From assembly GCF_001649575.2 (NCBI RefSeq), contig NC_051438.1, positions 5,146,239 through 5,210,238 of the forward strand: 64,000 nucleotides of DNA. Direction: 5' to 3'. The translations under genes were made by a program, and so were the position numbers. Within the stretch, counting starts at the first letter, position 1; every line of letters starts with the position of its first letter. The stretch comes from Kryptolebias marmoratus. Taxonomy: Eukaryota; Chordata; Actinopteri; Cyprinodontiformes; Rivulidae. Below, one piece after another: positions 51,601 to 58,299 of this stretch. The notes under the pieces are model-generated. The model was given only the letters and a program-made list of their open reading frames with translations. It was not told where the DNA came from and did no database searches.

Positions 51601-54600
51601 CATTATTGAATCTGTCAGTTTCTGTCTCATGTGGAAGCTCGTATACGGTCAGAGCTCTCCTCCCGTCAGGGAGCTGCATGCCAGAGGAGGCATGTTAGTC
51701 TGTGTGTTTCCTGTAAGACAGAATGCACTCCTGCACTGGACTGGAACTAAAACAGAACTGGACCCTTCAGTTTGTTCAGATCTCAGCAATAGAAGCGGTT
51801 AAACACTCGGCTCTGTACCCATCTGTCTGGCTTTTAGTAGGATTTGTGGATTTGATCCTGGCTCTTCTCAATCTGCCTGTTTTAATGGCTGCTCTTCTTT
51901 TCTGAAGTATTTTATGTGGTAAGGTAGATGGATGAGACTTTTAGGAATGTCTTAGAGTTGTTGTTGTTTTTAGGATGTACTTTAATGATTCAAATAATGC
52001 TGTTTCGTGTGACTTTGTTGCTGTAAACATTAGTGTTTAGGGTGAGAACTAAACATTAGGCCAACTCTGATTTAGCTGATGTTCTTTAATGACACAGGAA
52101 CTAATCTGGTCAGACAGAACTGATCCTGGTCCAGAACCAGGTTTCAGTAGGTGTTGGGTGGACTCTTACCTCGTTCGACAAGATGCTGCCGTTTGATATG
52201 ATGTCAGGCTGCGGGTCTGGGAACCCGGACCCTATGGCCCCACACGGGTTGTGGTCAGTGTCTGAGCTCCTGGATGGGCTGCACGGTTTTAAGAACATGA
52301 GGTCCGTTTTGGCAGACTCTGGAGTCAGACAAACCTGGTAGCAATAGTTCTGGTTTTGGTGGTGGGAACCGAAGCTTCCGGACTCCTCCACAGGGACCTG
52401 AGCGGTCCCGGTCCCGCTGACGTTAACAGTACTTTGGACCAGCATGATGTCGGACTTGCTGAGCTTTTTCTTGCGGGAGCGGACCTGCCGGGAGCAGCAG
52501 GAGCTGCAGCCCAGGCAGGGGGACAGGGTCAGCTTCTTGTCCTTCTGGCACCGAACGGCCAGAACTATCATGACCAGGAGGAAGATGAAGGAGACGGAGC
52601 CCAGGGCAATGATGAGGATCAGGGTCAGGTCCAAGGAGCCGTCCTTGGACTTGCTGGTGCCCACTTTGTCCCCGGCGCCTCGGCCAGCAGCCACGCTGTC
52701 CACCAGCACCACCAGCACGCTGGCGCTGGAGGACAGGGGGGGCTGGCCGTGGTCTCGGACCTCGATCAGCAGGTCGTACACCTGGTGGGGGTCTCTCTTA
52801 GGCGAGACCCGTCTGGCGGTCCTGAGCTCACCCGTCCTCCAGTCCATCCTGAACATGCCGTTCTCGTTCCCTCTCTGGATGCTGTAGGACAGACGGGCAT
52901 TCTCTCCGTCATCCGTATCCATGGCAACGACCCGGGTCACCAAGTAGCCAGGCTCAGCTGAGCGCGGGAGGGGCTCCTTGGCAGTCCCGTTCTTCCCCAG
53001 CGGGGCCAGAACCGATGGGGCGTTGTCGTTCTGGTCCACAATTATGACTTTGACAGTGGCGTTGGAGGAAAGCTGGGGGGCCCCTGAGTCCTGGGCCCGG
53101 ACCATGAAGCTGAAGTCCTTCAGCTGCTCATAGTCAAAGGACCGGAGGGCGTACAGGTACCCGGTCTCCTCATTGATGGACACGTAGGTCTTCACAGACA
53201 TGCCCTGAATGTCACATTCTGAGATGGAGTAAGTGATGAGGGAGTTCTGACCCACATCCGGGTCCAGAGCCGTCACTGCGTGGATGTAGGCCCCTGGCAC
53301 GTTATTCTCTGTCACATACACGTCATACACAGACTGAGTGAAGGTGGGCGCGTTGTCGTTCTCGTCCGACACCTGGACCCGGATGGACTTACTGGAGGCC
53401 AGGGAGGGGCTTCCTTTGTCCCGCGCGACCACGGTGACGGAGTAGGAGTCCGCCTGCTCGCGGTTCAGCAGCCCGTCCGTCACTATGGTGAAGTAGTTTC
53501 TGAAGGACGACTTGAGTTTGAACGGAACCTCCCCGAGAATCTCCACGTGGACCTGGCCGTTCTCCTCCGAGTCCCGGTCTGTGACGCTGAGCAGGGCGAT
53601 CACGGTCCCGGGGGCCGCCTTCTCGCTGACGGACTCCGTCACGGTGCTGAAGGTGATCTCCGGCGCGTTGTCGTTCACGTCCACCACCTTCACCAGCACC
53701 TTGCAGTGCGCGGGCACGGCGTTCGGACCCAGGTCCTTGGCCTGGACGAAGATCTGATACAGGCCGGTCTCCTCGAAGTCCACCTCGCCGCGCACCTCCA
53801 CGCGCCCGGTGCGCGGGTCTATGCCGAACAGGTCCTTGACCCGGCTGGAGATGTGGTTGCTGAAGGCGTACACCACCTCCCCGTTCAGACCCTCGTCCAG
53901 GTCCGTGGCGTTGAGCTGGATCACCAGGGACCCGACCGGGACGTTCTCGGCCAGGCTCACCGTGTACACCGGCTGCTCGAACACCGGCACGTTGTCGTTC
54001 GAGTCCAGGACTTTGACCACCAGCAGCGCGGTGCCGGTCCGGGGGGGCTGGCCCCCGTCCACCGCCGTCAGGACGTACCTGTGCGCCGCCTGCTGCTCCC
54101 GGTCCAGCGGCTTCTCCAGGACCAGCTCGGCGAACTTGTTTCCGTCCGTCTGGGTCTGGACGTCCAGGTAGAAGTAGTTGTTGGTGGTCAGGTCGTAGGT
54201 GCGCAGCGCGTTGGAGCCCACGTCCGGGTCGAAGGCGCTCTCCAGGGGGAAACGGGTGCCCGGGGTGGCGCTCTCCGAGATCTCCACGGTCAGGTCCGGC
54301 TCCGGGAAGCTGGGCGGGTTGTCGTTGATGTCCACCACCTCGATCTCGATGCGGAACAGCTCCAGCGGGTTCTCCAGGAACACCTCCATGTTCAGCTGGC
54401 AGCTCGCGCTCTGCCTGCAGATCTGCTCCCGGTCCACGCGCTCCTTCACCACCAGGAAGCCGTTCTCCAGGTCCACCTCCAGGTACGGGCTCCTGGAGCT
54501 GGGCACCACCTGGAAGCGGCGGGAGGCCAGCTTGGTCAGGTCCAGACCCAGGTCCTCAGCGATGTTCCCCACCAGCGTGCCGCGGTCTGCCTCCTCCGGG

Positions 54601-54665
54601 ACGGAGTACCGGATCTGGGAGCGCGCTCCGGCCGCGAGCCACACGAGCAGCAGGAGCGCGAGCAT
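23288..54665 (-). CDS. pcdh10: Protocadherin-10 (OL-protocadherin), full-length five-exon gene model
   Basis: Joined coding exons in transcript order: 54665-52170, 46865-46807, 46676-46570, 33932-33567, 23307-23288; 3048 bases, 1015 residues plus stop. All introns are GT-AG and phases agree. The product is a single-pass cell-adhesion protein of the delta-2 protocadherins: signal peptide (about 1-16), six cadherin repeats (18-658), transmembrane helix (about 680-704) and a long cytoplasmic tail. Pcdh10 is indicated by the tail block [20 protein letters not shown], by [19 protein letters not shown], by [16 protein letters not shown], by [20 protein letters not shown], and by the terminal RKRFC. 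The tail also has FSTFGK (953-958), fitting the WIRS consensus for WAVE-complex binding. Known family roles are homophilic adhesion and axon and neural cell migration. Human PCDH10 is about 1040 residues. Whether this is teleost copy a or b cannot be told. It stands in a gene-poor, repeat-rich region. Confidence 0.93.
23340..23590. other. Intron 4 start: GT microsatellite and repeat shared with 21548-21665
   Basis: (GT)n at about 23357-23380. 'acagaattagaggtttaacac' and 'cctcacattcctcctatgg' (23435-23515) match 21594-21650 closely, so both are copies of one dispersed repeat. Confidence 0.55.
23590..25110. repeat. Copy A of a ~1.3-kb dispersed repeat (family D)
   Basis: Landmarks shared in order with 44060-45305: 'aaggcagtcccat', 'tctgccat', 'tgctgatgaactg.ataaaac', 'tgacttatttttcc.gtggcggg', 'cacctccccc', 'cagtctaatcccaaaa', 'aagttctttaatttgaatatttcc', 'agaaataaagtt', 'gaaattcaacc'. 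Copy A carries an extra ~370 bp (about 23700-24070, including a degenerate ctacaataatc tandem at 23945-24045) and an S1 insertion. No coding capacity seen. Confidence 0.65.
24184..24501 (+). mobile_element. S1 SINE-like element with 12-bp target duplication
   Basis: The insertion starts GAGCGGTACGGTGGAGCAGTGG and ends in a GATGGATG-type tail. TGTTGCTACTTG occurs on both sides (24172-24183 and 24500-24511; the last two element bases overlap the tail). Copy B of the host repeat has no insertion here. Confidence 0.75.
25111..26420. other. pcdh10 intron 4: unassigned sequence
   Basis: One N at 25273. A 120-codon minus-strand frame (25893-26255) has an ordinary amino-acid mix but no motif that I recognise; it may be a transposon remnant. 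Not called as a gene. Confidence 0.4.
26420..27022 (+). pseudogene. Tc1-like transposon, 3' half with right terminal repeat
   Basis: The frame at 26432-26671 gives [19 protein letters not shown] and [19 protein letters not shown], the second catalytic aspartate region of a Tc1-like transposase. The glutamate region is lost after a stop. The element ends at about 26990-27022 with GGTGAACACTTTTTATAGGC and AGTGTAG, a typical right inverted repeat. The 5' half and left repeat are missing. Confidence 0.8.
27023..28430. other. pcdh10 intron 4: AT-rich, includes a repeat-free candidate conserved stretch
   Basis: No gene or known repeat. 27985-28230 has a different character and is listed separately. 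Confidence 0.5.
27985..28230. promoter_or_regulatory. Candidate conserved non-coding element (enhancer?)
   Basis: This stretch lacks repeat hallmarks and is dense in homeodomain-like cores (TAATCAAG, TTAATGG, GAATTGATT) with blocks such as GCTGATTGGCTGATGAGAGG. That composition is typical of developmental enhancers near genes like pcdh10. No alignment was possible, so this is inference. Confidence 0.3.
28440..28560 (+). pseudogene. L2-like LINE C-terminal fragment
   Basis: [20 protein letters not shown] with NRALRS matches the block seen at 1885-1970. Only about 120 bases remain. Confidence 0.65.
28677..28701. repeat. (AT)n microsatellite
   Basis: About 12 uninterrupted TA units. Confidence 0.9.
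29085..29681 (-). pseudogene. L2-like LINE reverse transcriptase fragment, minus strand
   Basis: The minus-strand frame at 29367-29681 contains [35 protein letters not shown] and [18 protein letters not shown], the block following the catalytic core in L2-like elements. The adjacent 29085-29360 ('ggaccaggctctgagcag', 'tggtttggtggaatg') is interspersed-repeat sequence of unknown family. Confidence 0.65.
29690..30440. repeat. Unclassified teleost interspersed repeat
   Basis: 'gttgtcagcataccaaataaa', 'ggaccctgaggaacgccagg'-type text and 'attgtggtccacagtgttgaaagc' recur across fish genomes as far as I recall. I cannot name the family. A short S1/LINE-like tail is at 29690-29760. Confidence 0.4.
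30444..30855. repeat. Minisatellite, 19-bp unit GACAGGACGCTGTCAGAGG, about 21 copies
   Basis: The unit repeats with few substitutions (c/t in GACGCT/GATGCT/GATACT; gagg/aagg/atgg). Because 19 is not a multiple of 3, three units give a 57-base frame period and create spurious repetitive open frames. It lies in pcdh10 intron 4. Confidence 0.95.
30856..33566. other. Remainder of pcdh10 intron 4
   Basis: AT-rich sequence with no gene. 32941-33530 is less AT-rich and repeat-free but shows no coding pattern. Confidence 0.45.
33567..33932 (-). CDS. pcdh10: pcdh10 coding exon 4 (366 bp)
   Basis: Acceptor cttgtccgcag, donor TTAA|gtgagt. It completes the glycine and encodes 121 whole codons: [20 protein letters not shown], then [10 protein letters not shown], then [26 protein letters not shown] (WIRS-type motif), a histidine-rich stretch (residues about 960-988 of the protein), ERKELEAFL, and a final TAYL. 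The His-rich stretch is extra compared with the human tail as I recall it, where FGKEKALHST leads almost directly into ERKEL. The nine codons after the donor belong to the intron. Confidence 0.95.
   Translation of the reverse strand: MLICSLTAQRSARPWVTLTAAGCRASWPPMGARVWTTVATSTCLAWTRSQTQRYLKVQSKRPIVHSPHSVKRRLSLTNPSIITKTTTVIFRPPQSASTSRQRGKSWKHFCLAPEQLLTLLI
34040..34385 (-). repeat. R1 repeat, reverse, in pcdh10 intron 3
   Basis: Starts 'tttccttgaaggaatgcc' just outside exon 4 and runs to 'caggcaaaaacattatcacc'. Confidence 0.65.
34590..34985. repeat. Repeat family G copy (ctgaatg...gctaaaa-rich)
   Basis: Shares order and sequence with 58300-58760: 'gctgaatga', a gctaaa-rich core, 'gatttcaa/gattttaa', 'gaaggaactg', 'ctgatgtatgaatggttaaa', 'agtattcagaagtag'-like end. 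Confidence 0.5.
34986..35532. other. Intron 3 sequence before the gap
   Basis: Small R1 fragment at about 35340-35410; C-rich run directly before the gap. Confidence 0.45.
35533..36054. other. Assembly gap (522 N)
   Basis: Flanked by a poly-C/CA stretch on the left and (GT)n on the right, so the gap is probably a collapsed or unsequenced simple repeat. It lies inside intron 3 and touches no coding exon that I placed. Confidence 0.98.
36055..36096. repeat. (GT)n microsatellite at gap edge
   Basis: Twenty or more GT units run up to the gap; true length unknown. Confidence 0.95.
36097..36260. promoter_or_regulatory. Candidate conserved non-coding element
   Basis: 'gtaggggtcagcaaagtggg', 'ttacaaagcggattaatttg' and 'cttgctgtcgctaacagc' form a repeat-free stretch with SOX-like (ACAAAG) and OTX/homeodomain-like (GGATTA) cores. 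Inference only. Confidence 0.28.
36704..36770. repeat. (GT)n microsatellite
   Basis: About 33 uninterrupted GT units. Confidence 0.97.
36771..38370. other. pcdh10 intron 3: no gene; microsatellite and one repeat-free stretch
   Basis: (CA)n at about 37788-37814. 38040-38170 ('cttcatttggtaatttgtg', 'aaataaattaccggtcagtc') is repeat-free and could be regulatory. Confidence 0.45.
38380..38600 (-). repeat. R1 repeat, reverse, partial
   Basis: 'ttggtcaaaccttgaaaat' to 'ggcagccatcttaggtg'. Confidence 0.6.
39400..39625 (-). repeat. R1 repeat, reverse, partial
   Basis: 'gggattgacatcaagagttaatg', 'ccaatgattacttt', 'ttgctaacggtacagg' and a final 'ggagggtggtaataatg'. Confidence 0.6.
39626..41040. other. 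pcdh10 intron 3: no gene
   Basis: Contains a small CCAAT/GC-box cluster at 40488-40512 (see findings) and AT-rich sequence. Confidence 0.45.
41045..41238 (-). mobile_element. S1 SINE-like copy, reverse
   Basis: Reverse complement of the S1 head: 'ggtctgtgggaaaaaaacagg', 'aaaggccccaggctgg', 'cactaaccactgcacctcc', 'gtgccacc'. Confidence 0.65.
41255..41405. repeat. Degenerate tandem repeat, ACTGTAAAACATC core
   Basis: The core recurs about seven times at 20-25 bp spacing with substitutions. Confidence 0.65.
41520..41930 (+). repeat. R1 repeat, forward
   Basis: 'aaaatatgtcatgaaccactgg', 'attcaagatggttgccacag', 'ctcaaatctggtgtgg', then 'gaaggcagtgggtgacaggcattcctta', the right-end motif. Confidence 0.68.
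42350..42640 (-). repeat. R1 repeat, reverse, partial
   Basis: 'actctcagctactgccacacc' to 'gagatattttgctaacagac' and a short CA run. Confidence 0.65.
42660..44050. other. pcdh10 intron 3: no gene; repeat-free parts
   Basis: 43130-43300 ('ctaataaccagataattaattatc', 'gattgataagctgatctgg') and 43960-44050 ('atgatataatcaggcgcac') lack repeat signatures and carry GATA- and homeodomain-like cores. Confidence 0.35.
44060..45305. repeat. Copy B of family D repeat
   Basis: Collinear with 23590-25110 (see that entry). It carries a truncated S1 insertion at 45012-45195 that copy A lacks. Confidence 0.65.
45012..45195 (+). mobile_element. 5'-truncated S1 element with 9-bp target duplication
   Basis: S1 body from 'ctataaattctccctagg' to the tail, flanked by GATTATGGA at 45003-45011 and 45196-45204. 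Truncation at the 5' end plus a target duplication fits LINE-driven retrotransposition. Confidence 0.7.
45306..46569. other. pcdh10 intron 3, promoter-proximal end
   Basis: An hAT-like terminus (CAGGGGTCTGCAACCTGTGG, 45665-45684) without a partner, an R1 fragment at about 45740-45905 with (CA)n at 45833-45857, and (AATG)n near 46000. No gene. Confidence 0.45.
46570..46676 (-). CDS. pcdh10: pcdh10 coding exon 3 (107 bp)
   Basis: Acceptor tgttttcag, donor TCTG|gtagga. It completes the split serine, then encodes [20 protein letters not shown], continues [15 protein letters not shown], and ends on one base of a glycine codon. This acidic, serine-rich block is a delta-protocadherin tail hallmark. 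Exons 2 and 3 together are 166 bases, so skipping both would shift the frame. Confidence 0.93.
46807..46865 (-). CDS. pcdh10: pcdh10 coding exon 2 (59 bp)
   Basis: Acceptor ctctttcag, donor AG|gtaaac. It enters in phase 0 and encodes [19 protein letters not shown] plus two bases of a serine codon completed by exon 3. This is a well conserved block of the pcdh10 tail. The frame is not visible as a long ORF because the exon is short. Intron 2 after it is only 130 bases. Confidence 0.93.
46866..49575. other. pcdh10 intron 1, distal half
   Basis: AT-rich. A short degenerate tandem (gctaacgttagcgtagcac type) at 47319-47398, a CT/CA microsatellite at 48640-48680, and a repeat-free stretch at 48740-48960. 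No gene. Confidence 0.45.
49580..50165. mobile_element. hAT-like element remnant
   Basis: CTAGGGGTTTCCAACTCCTAGG at 49583 and 'aggaccagtaccaggcc' resemble one end of hAT elements. ATGAGTAAAAACCAAACTTC (from about 49841) could be the start of a transposase ([12 protein letters not shown]). The opposite end was not found and the frame breaks. Confidence 0.35.
51092..51119. repeat. Perfect 28-bp palindrome
   Basis: CTGTTCTGTGTACA followed directly by its reverse complement TGTACACAGAACAG, no spacer. Located in pcdh10 intron 1. Confidence 0.9.
51551..51556 (-). promoter_or_regulatory. pcdh10: Candidate poly(A) signal for the short pcdh10 transcript
   Basis: AATAAA on the minus strand, about 555 bases after the read-through stop codon. 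Confidence 0.3.
52110..52169 (-). CDS. pcdh10: pcdh10 alternative 3' end of exon 1 (read-through isoform)
   Basis: If the donor at 52169/52168 is not used, the frame continues for 19 codons ([19 protein letters not shown]) to TGA at 52112-52110. The product would be 851 residues and lack the distal tail and its WIRS motif. A short form ending soon after the first coding exon is known for mammalian PCDH10. A minus-strand AATAAA at 51551-51556 could end such a transcript. Whether this form is made here is inference. Confidence 0.45.
   Translation of the reverse strand, partial: VRVHPTPTETWFWTRISSV
52170..54665 (-). CDS. pcdh10: pcdh10 coding exon 1: ectodomain, TM and proximal tail
   Basis: 832 codons ending SNGSILSNE, donor GAG|gtaaga, phase 0. 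I start at the ATG at 54665; upstream codons in frame run to a stop with no other ATG, the open frame above it beginning with [19 protein letters not shown] is a signal peptide. Calcium-site motifs close the repeats: DINDNPPSF (112-120), DSNDNVPVF (221-229), DVNDNAPEI (329-337), DENDNAPTF (434-442), DQNDNAPSV (544-552); DRE-type motifs occur at 78-80 and 188-190. Ectodomain N-glycosylation sequons are N252, N535 and N559. The helix [20 protein letters not shown] is followed by RCQK and a cysteine-rich juxtamembrane stretch, then [16 protein letters not shown] single large exon for the whole ectodomain is normal for protocadherins. GC content is far higher than in the surroundings. Confidence 0.97.
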
Positions 54666-55160
54666 CTCCGGGACAACAAGCGCACTTTGGTAAACAACAA
54701 CAACCAACAACAGAGACGGATGTCATGCAGGTCCTGTGCGGGTGGACAGAGAGTCCGCATCCAGCTGCTGCTCCGGTCCGGACGGCTCCACAGCCGGCTG
54801 TCCCACAAGAACAGGAGCCCTCTGGACCTGCAGCCGGACTTTGTTGCGCCGCCCTCTGCTCTGCTCTGCTCTGCTCTGCTCTGGGTTCAGGTTCCGCGCT
54901 CTGGATGCTCCAGGTGCGTCCCGGAGCGCAGAGTCCGGCGCGTATTGGACTTTGAAGCAGAATCTGAACTCTGAAGCAGAATCTGATCTCTGGATCTGTA
55001 ATCCATGAAACAAACTGGTGTCAGGTTTTCCTCTGCACCCCCCAGCTGCGTGTCAGAAGCAGGTTTTAGTCCCTCTGAGTCCAGTTGGAGCCGTGCGTCC
55101 TGCTCCTGGTCCTCTCCTCTCGGTTCTGACTCGCTTTACTCAACTCTCTGCCTTTTCCCC
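54666..55160 (-). other. pcdh10: pcdh10 5' UTR / promoter-proximal region
   Basis: GC- and CpG-rich sequence continuous with exon 1. Contains (CTCTG)6 at 54854-54883 and a short duplication 'gaagcagaatctga' at 54955-54990. In-frame stop upstream of the ATG at 54723-54725. Exact transcription start is not known. Confidence 0.5.
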
Positions 55161-55216
55161 ACGCGGCCCCGCCCCCCCGCAGCCCCGCGGCTCGGAGCTG
55201 GCTGCTGATTGGTTCC
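55160..55216 (-). promoter_or_regulatory. pcdh10: Candidate pcdh10 core promoter: CCAAT and GC boxes
   Basis: On the minus strand a CCAAT box (ATTGG at 55208-55212 on plus) is followed about 30 bases downstream by GGGGGCGGGG (55167-55176). No TATA box is visible. The position, ~500 bases upstream of the ATG in a CpG-rich stretch, fits a CpG-island promoter. Confidence 0.5.
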
Positions 55217-55444
55217 TCAGCCTGTCAGTCAACGTCCTCCTGTCGTCCTCGCTGTGGCTCTCGAGGTCTCTGAGGGTCCGGACCGGTCTCTCTGTGAGGG
55301 ACAGGACGGTGCAGGTGGGGGTGGGGGTGTGGAGAGGGACCCAGATGAACCTTCAGGACCCGGACTGATCAGCTGACACACCGTGAGCCGCGGTCACGTG
55401 ACTAATGAAGCGATCAGAGGGAGAACAGTACTTGTTTGACCCGG

Positions 55445-55467
55445 TGTGTGTGTGTGTGTGTGTGTGT
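55445..55467. repeat. (GT)n microsatellite
   Basis: About 11 GT units, upstream of pcdh10. Confidence 0.9.
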
Positions 55468-55664
55468 TTATGGACCGAACCGGCTAGTGCACGCGCATTT
55501 TGTGATGTGATGCTGTGAATGAGTCGCCGTGCACGCGCTATAATCCCATCCAACTGTTTGTTTCCAGCAGAGACAGCAGCTGATCCGTGGAGCGCGGGCT
55601 CCCCCCAGCGGTCACATGTGAACCTGCAGCTCGCTCTTGGAGGCTCTGACTCCATCAGTCTCAG

Positions 55665-55872
55665 ATATTGAGCTAAGATTTGGTGTGGTAGTAGCAGAGA
55701 GTCATTCACAGCACATACTCTGAAGGTGACATCTCATTATATGTTAGACTGTTTATAATGTTGTCTACAAGGTTTGTGACTAAAACGGCTACAAATCCAT
55801 CAGTTCTCTACATAAAATGATCTTTATCGAAAAAGGTGGCGGGCGATGTGCATTCCCTTCAAGGAATGCTTT
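55665..55872 (+). repeat. R1 repeat, forward, right-end part
   Basis: 'tattgagctaagatttggtg', 'gagagtcattcacagcac', then GGTGGCGGGCGATGTGCATT and the palindrome GCATTCCCTTCAAGGAATGC (55850-55869). Confidence 0.7.
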
Positions 55873-57074
55873 AATTTCTGTTGGTAGTTCTGCGCACACA
55901 CACACACACACATAAACACAGTGAGTGTGTGCTGTAAGCAGCTGACCACGCTGACCTGCAGAAACCCACAACCTAAAATCAACCTCTCTTCTAGGATGTT
56001 CATGTTGTTTTTCACGGGGAAAAAAATGTGTACGCCACATTGTTGCTCCTGTTTTGGTTCTTCTAACAGAATAAAGGGATATTCTGGTCATGTTGAAGTG
56101 GGGTTCTCTGGAAATGATAGGAGCTATTCAGAGCAAGATTCAGAGTCTTTTGTGCGATCTGTTGACCCCACTTATTGATGCATGCAGATGACAGCAGTGG
56201 TTAACGTCACGGTTCATGCCCTGTTCACCCGACGCCGTTTTTAAGTGACTGGAACATTTCTGTTGCGTTTCAGACGCTCGTGTACACGACAACAGCGATC
56301 GGATCCTCTGACTCTAAAACCTTTTAAACCCAGGTCTCAGAGTGGAAGTTTTTGGAAACTCGCAGCCTCGGCTTGCATGCTCGTGTCACCGAAGTACAAA
56401 AATCACAGCACCAGCTACTGACCTGGCATGAAAATTACAGCGGATTCAAGGAGGACAGCATATCTGTGTAAACGTGTAACTTTTCCCCTCTCTAACGTTT
56501 CCTGGAGATTGTGAACATGTAAACAGGGCCTGAGCCACACAGAGCAGAGCTGCTCTAAGCTTTAATGTCAAAATCTAAAGTCTGAAGCACAGAAAAACTA
56601 TTGGCCGACCATCTGAAATGTCGAGAGTCTGCTCTGTTACAGATTTCCTTTTTAATTAGCCGCTGCTACTCAAACCACAGGATCTGAGCTGATTCTCTGT
56701 TCAAACTCAAAAGGAAAGTCTATGTTTCTCATGGAGCAAATCATTTTAAAGCGTCATGGCAATGAGAGCGAAATATCTGCAGAATATCTGCAACACTGCG
56801 ACAGTCTTTTATAAAGCAGCACGAACAGTTTATCCTAATGGCTCCAGATTACACAGAGCAAAGTCAGCCGCAGCTACTGAGTTCTGCTTTAATAAAAGAA
56901 AAAAAATGCAGTCCTGTGATCTGATTTTAGAAAAAAAAATAGGATAGGATTTACATGAACAGAATTTGCTGCGTGGACCTGGAGGTGAAGGTGATAATGC
57001 AGAATAATTACATAAAACAGCATCAGGAATATGGCTCTGAATACAACAGAGTGAAGTCATTTAGTATCATTAGT
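55873..57074. other. Upstream flank, nothing recognised
   Basis: No gene or clear repeat; short CA run near 55893. Confidence 0.5.
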
Positions 57075-57090
57075 AGTACTATATTGACTT

Positions 57091-57279
57091 TGGAGGTGTG
57101 GTGGCTCGGTGGTCAGTGCAGTGGTCTCGTAATGCAGAAGCTGCAGGTTTGAGCCCAGCTTGCGTCAGGATGGACATCTGCTGTGAAACATTTGCCAAAT
57201 CTCCCGTCCGAGTTCGCTTCCTGTGATGACCCCTGCAGGAAGGAGCAGCCGAAGGAAGGAAGGAAGGAAGGAAGGAAGG
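57091..57279 (+). mobile_element. tRNA-derived SINE with 16-bp target duplication
   Basis: A-box-like TGGCTCGGTGGTCAGTG and B-box-like GCAGGTTTGAGCC at tRNA spacing, short body, (GGAA)n tail at 57253-57280. Flanked by AGTACTATATTGACTT (57075-57090) and AGTACTGTATTGACTT (57280-57295), 15 of 16 identical. Confidence 0.8.
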
Positions 57280-57659
57280 AGTACTGTATTGACTTAAAAC
57301 TGTAAAGCATCTGAAGCAAATTAAGCAGTAACCAGTGCGTTAATCGATGGAGGCGTCATCTAATTAAACCTTCCCAGCGATCTGGAATTGCACCTCAGTT
57401 GGAATAAGTCAAATCAGACAGCCAGGAAAACATCCGCTCAAGAAAACAATAGAATATTGGGGCCCTGGGTTCAGACGTCCTGCCATGGAGCAGTTAATAT
57501 CTTACCTGCTGCAGATAGCTGTTTGAATGGCCTCAGTAGAAACAGGAGGGATGAGCCAGCGGCTAGTCTGAACCTGACTAAAGTGGTCTGCTGCTGCTGT
57601 GAAACAGCTCCAATCTCTCACCACTTCATAAATGTTTCCATAGCCTTCATTTTCAAAAT

Positions 57660-58045
57660 ACATGTAATCACCCACCGCCAAAAAGTGGAAGGTAGGTGAT
57701 GTCGTTTTTGCCAGTGACTGTGTATTTGTCTGTCTGTTAGCAAAATATCTCATTATGCACTGGGCAGATTTTTATGAAACTTTCCGAAAGTAATCACTGG
57801 ATGTGCATCTTCAACTCGTTAACTTTTGGTGTCAACCCCATTCAAGATGGCCACCACAGCTAATCAAAATCAGCCAACACAAAACTAGCTATAACTTAGT
57901 CTGTTTAATAGATATCTAGCTAATATCTGACGTAGCAGTCGCTGAGAGTCATTCACAACACATACTTTGAGTGTGAGATTGTGCACAATGTTGTTTTCAA
58001 GTTTTGACCAGAACAACTTCAAATCTGTCATTTGTCTAAATAAGA
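57660..58045 (+). repeat. R1 repeat, forward, near-complete left part
   Basis: Left end CACCCACCGCC (57670) and its inverted partner GGTAGGTGAT, then 'gtttttgccagtgactgtg', 'gcaaaatatctcatta', 'attcaagatggccaccacag', 'gctgagagtcattcacaac'. Confidence 0.7.
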
Positions 58046-58299
58046 TAAGTCTCCAAAGTGTTCATGGTGAGTCTTGACACAGGCATGTAGTCCTTGAGTT
58101 TTGAACCTGTTCAGAAAAATTTGTGAGACAAATTTTCCTCACTAAACTGTCATTTGTCACAGACATTTCTGACCCATCTCAAGATGGCTAGAGCTGTAGT
58201 TTGACACGCCCAAGGGAGCTGTCCTCTGACAGAAAACAGGTCCAGGCCTAAATACCACACTGATGATAAAAAAAAATCTGAAACATTTGCATTTTTGTT

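Larger units (their letters stand above)
50166..52109. other. pcdh10 intron 1, proximal half
   Basis: No gene. It holds the palindrome at 51092-51119 and minus-strand AATAAA at 51551-51556. Confidence 0.5.

Noticed and set aside
54666..54710. Longer pcdh10 N-terminus starting at 54710
   Set aside because: The codon at 54710 is TTG, not ATG. The first in-frame ATG is at 54665 and is followed at once by a good signal peptide.
53280..54974. 564-codon open frame on the plus strand opposite pcdh10 exon 1
   Set aside because: It is antisense to a GC-rich coding exon with strong third-position bias, which clears stops from the opposite strand. Its composition (many H, V, L, Q, R) is what reverse-complemented cadherin codons give.
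57091..57165. Functional tRNA gene
   Set aside because: Same reason: SINE head with target duplications and a GGAA tail.
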